A DNA stretch of 16,651 bases, from positions 633,468 through 650,118 of the forward strand of contig MU646329.1 in the NCBI GenBank assembly GCA_026770585.1, given 5' to 3'. Of the stretch, positions 7,301 to 12,600 are shown piece by piece. Position numbers and translations under genes: made by a program. Below the pieces are notes generated by a model. It saw only the letters and a list, made by a program, of their open reading frames with translations. It ran no database searches and was not told where the DNA came from. The stretch is from Baffinella frigidus. Its lineage: Eukaryota > Cryptophyceae > Cryptomonadales > Baffinellaceae. The stretch's first letter is position 1. Every line of letters starts with the position of its first letter.

Positions 7301-9154
7301 TGTTTTTGACTTTTTCGATTTGCCCAAGTTGTGAGGGTTGGTGGCACGACAGCTTCCCGCCAGGGGGGGGCAGCTTCCTACCAGGGGGGGGGGACAACAG
7401 CTCCCCGCCAGCGAAAGAGGTGGGCCGAGAGGCGAGGGATCTAGCAGCCCTGGGGGGGCGGGGGGCGGCGGACCTTGCCACCAATCGTCACAACTTGGGC
7501 AAATTGGAAAAGTCAAAAAATCCAAATCCCCTTGAAGGCCGTCGAATTCCGACGGCCTTCAAGGGGATTTTCGGAGCCATTTCCCCCGATTTGCCCAGAC
7601 TGTGAGGGTTGGTGGTGGGGTCGACACCCTCCGGCGACTTGAGCGTCGTGTGTTTAGTGTTCAGCGTCGTGTGTTGAGTGTTGTGTGTGTTGAGTGTTGA
7701 GTGTTGAGTGTTGAGTGTTGAGTGTTGAGTGTTTAGGGTCCAGGGTGAAAGCGCCGTTCATTGGTCGGGACGGCTGCACGCCACCAACCAGCCACCATCC
7801 TCAGATTTAATTTCGGACCAAGACAGAATCTGTCCCGCTATCTTAGGATCCCCACGCGGAAGGTAAGGGTGTGTATACTATTTTAGGCATCAAATGATGC
7901 TATCTTACGCCTTATCATCAGGACAGATTCTGGTATGGTCCGAGATGAGATTATGGGTACGGTGTTGGTCTCGTCACGCAAGCTTCCAGCCCTGGAGGGC
8001 TTTTCTGGGCCCTGAAGCGGATCAAATCCCTTTTCGAGGCCTGAAATGTTGCAAAGCCTGAAAAAGGGGTGAGTGTAGAGGGGATTTGATCCGCTTCAGG
8101 TCCCAAAAAGCCCATCAGGGCTGGAAGCTTGCGTAACGAGGTCCGGTTCACCAGGCACAGTTGCGGGCGGGGCATAGAACATCCCACGGGGTGGCTGGTA
8201 CAGGATGTGAGGGGAAAGGCGAGATTTCCTAAGTAGAGATCCACGGCAGCTTCACGCTAGGGGGGGAGGTAGGCCGAGAGGCGAGAGTTCTGTCAGCCCT
8301 GGGGAGGCTCGGCCGAGAGGCGAGGGCTCTAGCAGCCCTGGAGGGGCGGGGCGGCGGACCTTGGGGTCGACATCTTCCGGCGACTTGAGCGTCGCAAAGT
8401 ACTGCCGCACCGTGTTGGCGATCAGCATCTCATCCAGCGAGCTCACTGTGGCGTCCTCCTTGCTGGCGGCGTCCGCCTCGCTGGCGCTGGCCCTGGCCTT
8501 GGCGCGCGCGTCCTTGAGCTGCTGCTGGAGCGACCTGAGCTGCACCTCTTGCTGCGCAGCCTCCGCCTCGACGGACGCGACCTCGGCGCGGGCGCCGGGG
8601 AGGGCCGTCTTGGCTGCGGCCTCCCACTCGCCTCTCGTTTGCAGCCCCGATTCGAAGCCTGCGAGCAAATCCTTAAGCTTCTCGAGGTTCTTCCGCGCGA
8701 AACTGGGACACGTTGAGGGGCAGCGTCCCTTGGGCTCGTCGGTCCCATCGCAGCAGTCGCACACGCCGTCACCGACCCGGCTGGGGTACAGTTCAAGCGC
8801 CTCGTGCCCGCGGTTGTGGCAGGTGAACGTCCGTTTGGCCTCGATGCCTGCCAGGCCCGAGCAGGCAGCCGTCTGCAGCTCGTCCGAGCCGTCCTCGCAG
8901 TCGCAGTACCTGATGCGGCCGTACGGGAAAAGTCACCACCCGCCGAGGACGTCGAGCTGAGTGGAAATACAAAGTGATCGCGAATGATCCAAGGGGGGGG
9001 GCATGGGGGTTGCGAACCCGTCGTTGACGTGCTCGGCAGGGATCTGCTCGCCACCCCCGCAGGAGTGCGTGGACGCCGAAGCGATGTCCGAGAGGAGGAG
9101 GATTCCCACGGCGGCAAGGACCAGACGGAGCGGCGCGCGCCCTCGTCGCTGCAT
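1140..9154 (-). CDS. Six-exon gene for a secretory protein with a glucosidase II beta-like N-terminal domain
   Basis: Model: join of 9154-9018, 8909-8360, 6319-6209, 4932-4851, 2517-2406 and 1359-1140, minus strand. All introns are GT-AG, every junction phase agrees, and 1212 nt end in a TGA that overlaps AATAAA; such agreement is unlikely by chance. The 403-residue product has a signal peptide (about 1-28), two Cys/acidic repeats (43-56 and 94-104) diagnostic of the glucosidase II beta (PRKCSH/GTB1) N-terminus, a charged coiled coil (about 117-200), an acidic stretch GIDDDEFED, and a C-terminus I do not recognise. In the family this subunit retains and helps the ER glucosidase that trims N-glycans. 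The MRH lectin domain expected at the C-terminus is not visible, so the protein is either truncated, mis-modelled (missed exons) or another protein with the same N-terminal domain. Exons 1-2 are strong; exons 3-6 rest on splice phase and codon sense. Confidence 0.65.
1367..1536. mobile_element. Family D inverted-repeat element D1
   Basis: 170 bp, arms CCACACGAAGCTAAGCAGGC and GCCTGGGTAGCCTCGTGTGG. Flanked by AA (1365-1366, 1537-1538). It lies seven bases upstream of the acceptor base of minus-strand exon 6. Confidence 0.7.
1735..2395. repeat. Degenerate TTTAGGG heptamer arrays
   Basis: Runs of TTTAGGG variants (GTGTAGG, GTTCAGG, GTTGAGG), interrupted at 2111-2182 by the copy of exon 5. C-rich strand is sense for the minus-strand gene (intron 5). 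Confidence 0.85.
2124..2182 (-). pseudogene. Partial copy of minus-strand exon 5 with its donor
   Basis: Reads DADLKFPVWHHRSLMK against HADLYPVRHHRSLMK in exon 5, and keeps the GTACGC donor. It is bounded on both sides by heptamer arrays. Confidence 0.55.
2406..2517 (-). CDS. Exon 5: charged segment with acidic cluster
   Basis: The exon is 112 nt, after the acceptor CCCCTACCGCAG. The two leading bases AG complete the G left by exon 4 to give Glu. It reads TIGEAASERKKVEGIDDDEF, then a His/Asp segment and HHRSLM, and ends at ATGAA with donor GTACGC (phase 2). A partial copy of the 3' half (HHRSLM plus the same donor) lies at 2135-2180. Confidence 0.55.
2543..2647. repeat. 28-bp minisatellite, four units
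   Basis: GATCAGATGTGATTCTGGAG recurs at 2543, 2571, 2599 and (changed) 2627, exact 28-bp spacing. Not a multiple of three and frames hold stops, so not coding; it lies just upstream of exon 5's acceptor. Confidence 0.75.
2731..2911. mobile_element. Family D inverted-repeat element D2
   Basis: 181 bp, perfect terminal arms CCACACGAGGCTATCCATGC / GCATGGATAGCCTCGTGTGG, and a central 20-bp perfect hairpin (2812-2831 with 2834-2853). Flanks are TG and TA, so a duplication is not clear. Confidence 0.7.
3059..3229. mobile_element. Family E-type element E4
   Basis: 171 bp, arms ACACCAACCCTCACGG and CCCGTGAGGGTTGGTGG; flanked by AC (3057-3058, 3230-3231). The interior differs from E1-E3. Confidence 0.6.
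3291..3500. mobile_element. Family D-type element D3
   Basis: 210 bp, arms CCACTCGAGGCT and AGCCTCGAGTGG, with a further ATATTTTAAAA pairing and a central near-perfect palindrome at 3390-3429 around GGGATATCCC. Target duplication not clear (GC, CC). Confidence 0.6.
3571..3780. repeat. Degenerate CCCTAAA heptamer array, opposite orientation
   Basis: CCCTAAACC, CCCTGAACC and similar units on the plus strand. It is the one intragenic array whose G-rich strand is sense for the gene around it (minus-strand intron 4). Confidence 0.85.
3998..4090 (+). repeat. Dispersed repeat L, copy 1
   Basis: See copy 2 at 6468-6563, in the opposite orientation. A partial third copy may lie at 4350-4410 (CACCTAGCTGCCAAC ... 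CAGTGCATT). Confidence 0.7.
4107..4163. repeat. (GAA)n microsatellite
   Basis: About 19 units. Translates as poly-Lys but lies in intron 4. Confidence 0.9.
4187..4622 (-). pseudogene. Three degenerate copies of the exon 4 donor edge
   Basis: At 4595-4622 and 4491-4518 the minus strand reads HTAVAAKLQ with donor GTCTC (exon 4: KAAAAKLQ, GTGTG); a weaker copy is at 4187-4206. The first two lie in a 104-bp tandem repeat. Confidence 0.45.
4207..4329. mobile_element. Family A element A2, right end missing
   Basis: Matches A1 and A3 from TAATAGGGTAACGG to GGTCCTAGGCAATG, then breaks off into unrelated sequence (GTGGCCCACCACG). No right terminus. Confidence 0.7.
4487..4720. repeat. 104-bp tandem repeat and 22-bp CGAATTCTAGACAGTCGTTC units
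   Basis: GAGACCTTGCAACTTAGCAG begins at 4487 and 4591. Between and after, CACGAATTCTAGACAGTCGT units occur four times (one with ATTATAG, one with CATTCG). Confidence 0.75.
4851..4932 (-). CDS. Exon 4: Ala/Glu/Lys-rich helical segment
   Basis: The exon is 82 nt, starting after CCCTAG at the end of a heptamer array and ending CAAG with donor GTGTGC (phase 1). It reads DEAKVEAEENVNPAAGEARK then AAAAKLQ, strongly helical and charged, in keeping with a continued coiled coil. Degenerate copies of its 3' edge plus the following intron start lie at 4595-4622, 4491-4518 and 4187-4206. Confidence 0.55.
4933..4986. repeat. Short TTTAGGG heptamer array at the exon 4 acceptor
   Basis: On the minus strand the last unit, CCCTAG, provides the acceptor of exon 4. 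Confidence 0.7.
4997..5228. repeat. 27-bp direct repeat flanking element C1
   Basis: GTAAGCAGGAGACAGGTTAT plus GGGAGCA occurs at about 4999 and 5202, on either side of C1. Confidence 0.6.
5041..5187. mobile_element. Family C inverted-repeat element C1
   Basis: Arms AAGCTAACGCCAGCG and CGCTGGCGTTAACTT with pyrimidine-rich CCTACCGTAGG inner arms. Similarity to C2 extends a few bases beyond both arms (AATGCCACA, TTTTC), so the true ends are not fixed. Confidence 0.6.
5505..5652. mobile_element. Imperfect inverted-repeat stretch with internal direct repeats
   Basis: GGGTGGGGTATTC near 5520 pairs with GAATACCCCCCCC near 5626. Inside, GTTCTTGGAGCCGTTTT is repeated twice and AAAAATGACTTTTGA twice. 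Ends not fixed. Confidence 0.4.
5678..5823. mobile_element. Inverted-repeat element H
   Basis: 146 bp, arms TTCATCTCGAAAGATAACTG and CAGTTATCTTCCGAGATGAA, extended by AATCAGTTCC. Flanked by CT (5676-5677, 5824-5825). Confidence 0.7.
5854..5979. mobile_element. Inverted-repeat element I1
   Basis: 126 bp, arms CCACGCCAGAGT and ACTCTGGCGTGG; flanked by CA (5852-5853, 5980-5981). Relative of I2. Confidence 0.6.
6079..6164. repeat. Hairpin with AAAAGTCAAC / GTCAACTTTT arms
   Basis: The inner stem GGAATCCCCCCA / TGGGGGATTC is nearly perfect and the outer arms pair too. Possibly a small inverted-repeat element; ends not fixed. Confidence 0.4.
6209..6319 (-). CDS. Exon 3: unrecognised segment starting ALHDFVAPQF
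   Basis: The exon is 111 nt, exactly 37 codons, phase 0 on both sides. The acceptor ...CAACACTCAG lies at the edge of a CCCTAAA-type array; the donor GTGTGC follows GACGATGAG. It reads ALHDFVAPQFKTIDFSTL and continues with a NRQLLARIAM helix and an acidic HIEPDDE end. I do not recognise the segment. Two partial copies of its 5' edge occur at 6767-6815 and 6412-6434, with the acceptor kept and mostly synonymous or conservative changes, which supports its being coding. Confidence 0.6.
6321..6400. repeat. Heptamer array next to exon 3
   Basis: GTTGAGGGTGCAGGGTTCAG and variants; its sense-strand end forms the exon 3 acceptor. Confidence 0.7.
6412..6434 (-). pseudogene. Short third copy of the minus-strand exon 3 start
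   Basis: After CATGCAG it reads ALHDFAVT. Only about 23 bases match, but they keep the same acceptor position and frame. Confidence 0.4.
6433..6480. repeat. Hairpin GCCTGCATGACTTGCCTTGG
   Basis: Left arm pairs with CCAAGGCAAGATGCAGGTCC with one or two mismatches. It abuts the 93-bp repeat L. Confidence 0.5.
6468..6563 (-). repeat. Dispersed repeat L, copy 2
   Basis: Its reverse complement matches 3998-4090 over about 93 bases (CTAGxTGCAAxCGACCAAT ... CCTAGGACCTGCAT) with scattered differences. Confidence 0.7.
6648..6706. repeat. Hairpin around ACCACCGGTGGT
   Basis: Arms CAACACCTCACCCAGAACCA and TGGTTCTGGGCGAGGTGTTG pair with one mismatch. Confidence 0.5.
6767..6815 (-). pseudogene. Partial copy of minus-strand exon 3
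   Basis: After GAACAG it reads ALHNFVAPEFKTLDLSN, the 5' third of exon 3 (ALHDFVAPQFKTIDFST). Most changes are conservative. It is preceded in the sense direction by a heptamer array, as exon 3 is. Confidence 0.6.
6819..6942. repeat. Heptamer array next to the exon 3 copy
   Basis: GGTTTAGGGTTTAGGG and variants, ending at the acceptor of the partial copy at 6815. The flank CGCCGTTCAGTGGTCGGGAC recurs at 7752. Confidence 0.75.
7060..7144. mobile_element. Family A element A5, internally deleted
   Basis: 85 bp; keeps both termini (TCATAGGC, CCCTATTA) and the right arm, but most of the left arm is gone. Perfect 4-bp AGTT duplication (7056-7059, 7145-7148). The related segment at 8156 lacks it. 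Confidence 0.7.
7207..7344. mobile_element. Family E element E1
   Basis: 138 bp, arms CCACCAACCCTCACAG and TTGTGAGGGTTGGTGG, centre GGCCGTCGGATTCCGACGGCC. Flanked by CA (7205-7206, 7345-7346). Confidence 0.8.
7478..7615. mobile_element. Family E element E2
   Basis: 138 bp, in the opposite orientation to E1; near-perfect palindrome at 7528-7566 (CTTGAAGGCCGTCGAATTCC core). Flanked by TG (7476-7477, 7616-7617). The same site without it is at 8357-8371. Confidence 0.85.
7616..7655 (-). pseudogene. Copy of the 3' edge of minus-strand exon 2
   Basis: On the minus strand it reads TLKSPEGVDP, as at the end of exon 2 (TLKSPEDVDPK). Element E2 sits four bases from the old exon edge, and intron-like sequence follows at 7477-7433. 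Part of the larger duplication described separately. Confidence 0.6.
7650..7745. repeat. GTGTTGA heptamer array
   Basis: Six clean GTGTTGA units in the middle, TTTAGGG-like at the right end; adjoins the exon 2 edge copy. Confidence 0.75.
7808..7948. mobile_element. Inverted-repeat element J
   Basis: 141 bp, termini TAATTTCGGACC and GGTCCGAGATGA with inner AGAATCTGTCC arms. Perfect 4-bp duplication GATT (7804-7807, 7949-7952). Relatives of the empty site: CTCAGATTCTGGGTGCGGTG at 7012. Confidence 0.75.
7970..8140. mobile_element. Inverted-repeat element K
   Basis: 171 bp, arms CTCGTCACGCAAGCTTCCAG and CTGGAAGCTTGCGTAACGAG, inner arms CTGAAGCGGATCAAATCCC also pair. Flanked by GT (7968-7969, 8141-8142). 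Confidence 0.75.
8360..8909 (-). CDS. Exon 2: Cys/acidic repeats and coiled coil of the glucosidase II beta-like protein
   Basis: The acceptor is CATCAG before GTACTGCGAC. The exon gives residues 46-229. It contains YCDCEDGSDE, then RTFTCHNRGHEAL and GDGVCDCCDGTDEPKGRCPSTC; these paired Cys and Asp/Glu clusters are the calcium-binding LDL-receptor-A-like repeats of the family. From about residue 117 a long Ala/Glu/Lys/Gln stretch has heptad character (coiled coil). It ends at VDPK with donor GTCCGC, phase 0. The 199-residue open frame on the opposite strand is a shadow of this exon. Confidence 0.85.
9018..9154 (-). CDS. Exon 1: signal peptide and start of the glucosidase II beta-like domain
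   Basis: ATG at 9154 opens a classic signal peptide: Arg-rich start MQRRGRAPLR, hydrophobic core LVLAAVGILLL, likely cleavage after ASA (about residue 27-28). It then reads STHSCGGGEQIPAEHVND. The exon ends in GACGG with donor GTTCGC (phase 2). Joined to the next exon it yields VNDGYCDCEDGSDE, the family hallmark, which fixes the splice to the base. Reading on past the donor gives unrelated sequence and a stop. Confidence 0.82.
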
Positions 9155-9375
9155 CCGATCGCACGGTCAAATCAGGCGGATTTTCACCTTGAGAAAATTC
9201 AGCTGATTTGCGGTCAGTTCACACAAACTGATCACAAACAAACACTTTTGGAGAAAACTCGATTTGTTTCTCCTGCAAAAGTCATTTCTTTTTTCGGGAC
9301 AGACAAAATTTGAAACTGGTCAAGTTGTCCTGACCATTGACCAACGGACACGGGGCCTTGCCACTCAGTGACGCC
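9155..9375. promoter_or_regulatory. Shared divergent promoter region
   Basis: This 221-bp spacer lies between two head-to-head ATGs (9154 minus, 9376 plus, the latter in a good GCCATGG context). It is more A/T-rich than the flanking exons and carries no heptamer array or inverted-repeat element, unlike nearly every other intergenic or intronic stretch here. No clear TATA box is seen. Short repeats of CTGATTTGCGGTCAGTT and AACTGATCACAAAC type form imperfect dyads. Confidence 0.45.
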
Positions 9376-9653
9376 ATGGCGTCCAGCATCCTCAAGGGGC
9401 GCGACCCGAAGCTGCGCAGCGAGGCGGCGTGGTGCTCGTGGTGCAAGGGCCGGCACAGCTTCACCTGCGTCTCGCGCGGCGGCATGTTCGCACAGCGAGT
9501 TTACTCCTGCACGGGTTGCAGGGATGCCGGGGTGCAGATAGCGGAGAGCCAGGCGAGCGTGCGTTGCAGCCGCACGGGATGCACCGCGTACGGACGCAGG
9601 TGGGCCTCGCACGATCTCAGCTCCTGTGAACTGTTCATCCTCGGGGGTTGCTG
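9376..9653 (+). CDS. Exon 1: first Cys-rich module
   Basis: ATG in GCCATGG context, 222 bp from the divergent gene start. It reads MASSILKGRDPKLRSEAA, then WCSWCKGRHSFTC (C20, C23), RVYSCTGC (C45, C48), ASVRCSRTGC (C64, C69) and WASHDLSSC (C84). Eight or more regularly spaced Cys suggest zinc binding; the family is not named. The donor GTTCGG after TGCTG (phase 2) is chosen because it joins in frame to the next exon, which supplies the closing WSEDCLVC. Confidence 0.72.
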
Positions 9654-12600
9654 GTTCGGCGACTGTCCTGGTCCTGTGGCGAGAACGAGAGCTGCTCACA
9701 GGCTGCGAGCCCTTCCCGCAGGTTCGCGGTCAAGTCGGTGATCGGGACATATCACGTGTGGTCGGAAGATTGTCTGGTGTGCCAGGGCATGATTCGATCC
9801 TGGGAAGACCCACAGGTAGCAACCCGCTGGAAACCCACAAAAACGAAACGGCCAAAAGTCGTTGTGTTGCAGAACTGGGGAGAATCCTCGTGACCTGGAA
9901 TGGGCAAGCGTATACTGTGAGATAGACGGAAGACAATCGGACGGCACCCGGTTTCCAGCGCACGCACGTAGCACCGAGTGACAGGCACGCAGCGAAGCTT
10001 CTAAGCCACGCACCAAACTTCAGGAGACACACACGGAAGACGCGTACTGCTCCTGGTGCTTCGAAGAGACAACACACGCGAAAGTATGCAACTTCCCGAA
10101 CCCGCTACGCTCCTATTATGCGTGCACGTACTGCGACGGGCAGACGGTGCGATGCCGCGGGTGCTCGGATGGCTTTGCGCGCGCGCACCTCGACCGCTCC
10201 GACAACCTCTGCGCGGGTGCCTCCCTCTCCTTGCCCCAGTCACTGCCCTTCCTTGACCCTGTCTCTGTCCTCCATCCACCCGATGCGCCCCCGCAGTCTG
10301 TCAGTCTTTGACATGCACGCACCCCGCTTCTTGGCCTGCAATGCAGCCTTGCGCGCCACGGTTGTTGCCGTGGTGGCATGGCCCTCTCCTTCTCGCGTGC
10401 CCCCACCGCACAACCTTCCCAACCAAGGCCGTGCACCCGGTTGGATGCTGAGGCAGCTTGTGCTCACCGCGCGATGGGATGGCAGTGTGCACGCGCGTGG
10501 TCCCAGCCTGGGGCGTCGAGCCGGCTGTGACCAACAAAGCCAAGATCAAACGGTGTGTGACGCCCCCGCACCCACTGGCCCCTGGAGGCTCAAAAGTGCT
10601 CTGGGGCATTATCGATTTACTTTGGACCGGGGTCGGATCCGACTCCGATCCAAGGTAAAATCAAAGACCTTCCAGGGCACTATTTGAGCCACTTGGGATG
10701 GCTGATGGGCGGACCGCGTCTGTCATCTACATGGGTGCATAGGGATTGAACGACGCACTGGTCATGCAAGAGTCAGTCTGGTGACGCGGCGTGGGGGGGG
10801 GGGGTGCAGGTGCACAGGTCAAACTAACAACAGCATCATGGCGCAGGTGGTGCTCAGTGTGTGTGCGCGAGACACGCCAGGTTTGTCATACGAAAAGCTA
10901 ACGCCAGCGAGGTACTTAGAACCTACGGGTTGCCTACCGTAGGAGCCCCTCTCCTACGACTTGTAAAGCCCTTGTTGTTTCAAAGGTCGTAGGAGGGGGG
11001 GGGGGCTCCTACCATATGGTAAGGGGTCCGCTGGCGTTAGCGTGTGGCATTATTTGGTGACGCGGGGTGGATGGTGGCGGGTGGGGTTGACTGAATAGAT
11101 GCCGTTGGTGCAGGTGGTGCTCGGTGTGCGTGCGCGAGACACTCCAGGACCTGCAGCGCCTCAACGTCCTCGCGCCCTCCGACTACGCCTGCACCAACTG
11201 CCACGCCACGACCACCCCATGCCCGTGCGGACCCCACACCCTGAACCCTAAACCCTGAACCCTAAAACCCGACCCCTAAACCCTTAACCCTAAGCCATAC
11301 ACCCTGAACCCTACACCCCAGATCCTAAACCCAAAACCCTAAACCCTAAACCTAATCCCCAGACCCCAAACCCCAAACCTAAAACCCTAAACCTAAAACC
11401 CTAAGCCCTACACGCTTAACCTTAAACCCGAATCCCCAAACCCGAAACCTTAAAACCCCACACCCGAAACCCCAAACCCTAAACCCTACACCCCAAACAC
11501 CAAACACCACACCGCGAAGCAGGTGCGGCGACGCGACGTTCGCGTCTGGTGAATGGCTCCAAAAACAGACTCGTTTCCGGGGGGGTCTCGTGAATGGGAA
11601 GGGGCCAATGGCTCCAAAAACGGACCCGTTCCAAGGGTGTCCGTGTACTGCTGTCACGTCCCGAAAGTAGTACCGGGCTGTAACAAGGCGGTACAAAAAG
11701 GTACAAGCCAGTACAAAAAGTTACTACCGTCACGTCCAAATAAGCCGTCCATCTAACATATATAGGCCACACACACAAGAATTTTCACACCACACCGCGA
11801 AGCAGGTGCGGCGACGCGACGTTCGCGTCTGGAGGCATCATGCGGGAGTGCCGCTCGTGTGCGGAGGGCGAGGTACGCCCCCCCACACCCTACACGATTG
11901 TGTTCGGAGGGAAGGGTCTGCCCCCCCACACCCTGAACCCTACACCACACACCACACACCCGACACCGTACACCTTACAATCTTCACCCTACACCCTACA
12001 CCCTACACCCTACACCCTACACTCTACACACTACACCCCACACCCTACACCCTACACCCTTCACCCTACACTCTACACTCTACACCCTACACCCTACACC
12101 CTACACCCTACACCCTACACCCTACACCCTACACCCTACACCCTATACCCTACACCCTACACCCTACACCCTGCGAGGGAGAGGTATCTCTCTGTCCCCT
12201 CTCATCACTCGTGTCAGGAGGGAGAAGCATTCCCTAAAACCCAAACCCTCGTGTGTGTAGAGGTATGTCTTCCCCCCCTCGCCTTGCTATGTCTATTTTC
12301 TCTCTCTCCTCGCTCGTGTATGGAGGAAGATGTACATCTCTTTCCCCACTCCTCGCTCCTGCGCTGGACACACCCTCGCGCCGTCCTGGGGTTTGGGGTG
12401 TAGGGGCGTAGGGGCTGCCCCCCCTCCTACGACCTTTTGCACGTGCGAAGCGACAGGTCTGTCCCACGCCGAAACGCGCCCCCTCCCCCCCCCCTCCTTC
12501 GCGCTGCGCACAAATCCACTGAGAACCTGGCAAGTGCACTGCCAGCCAGGATGTTTTACCTTAAGGTGACAAATCTGATCCTCGGCAGTAAGTTGCCATT

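Larger units (their letters stand above)
7024..8400. repeat. Tandem segmental duplication carrying the exon 2/intron 2 boundary
   Basis: Segment P1 (about 7013-7655) and segment P2 (about 7953-8400) share, in order: GGTGTTGG, GGCACAGTT, AGAACATCCCACGGGGTGGC, AAAGGCGAG, CAGCTTC, GGCCGAGAGGCGAG, AGCAGCCCTGG, GGCGGACCTTG, GGGGTCGAC and GGCGACTTGAGCGTCG. P1 is broken by elements A5, E1 and E2; P2 by K, with J at its left edge. P2 holds the functional exon 2 end. Confidence 0.75.

Noticed and set aside
7217-7605. Frames containing PLGGRRNPTAFKGIFGAI, also at 16071-16421
   Set aside because: Translation of inverted-repeat family E; it appears in both orientations wherever E occurs.
7207-7615. Hairpins as bacterial terminators or a CRISPR array
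   Set aside because: The hairpins are flanked by target duplications and scattered; there are no regular spacers, and the gene structure is eukaryotic.
8361-8960. 199-residue plus-strand open frame
   Set aside because: Antisense shadow of the glucosidase II beta-like exon 2; Ser/Ala-rich with no motif.
8443-9117. 224-residue minus-strand open frame
   Set aside because: Wrong frame over exons 1-2; Arg/Ser/Pro-rich as expected of a shifted GC-rich frame.
10118-10687. 189-residue plus-strand open frame
   Set aside because: Frame-shifted relative to the Cys-rich exon 3 and continues through intron and element M; low-complexity Pro/Ser/Arg.
11806-12403. Open frames with TPYTLHP repeats
   Set aside because: Translation of the CCCTACA heptamer in three frames; a period of 7 gives a 7-residue peptide repeat without meaning.
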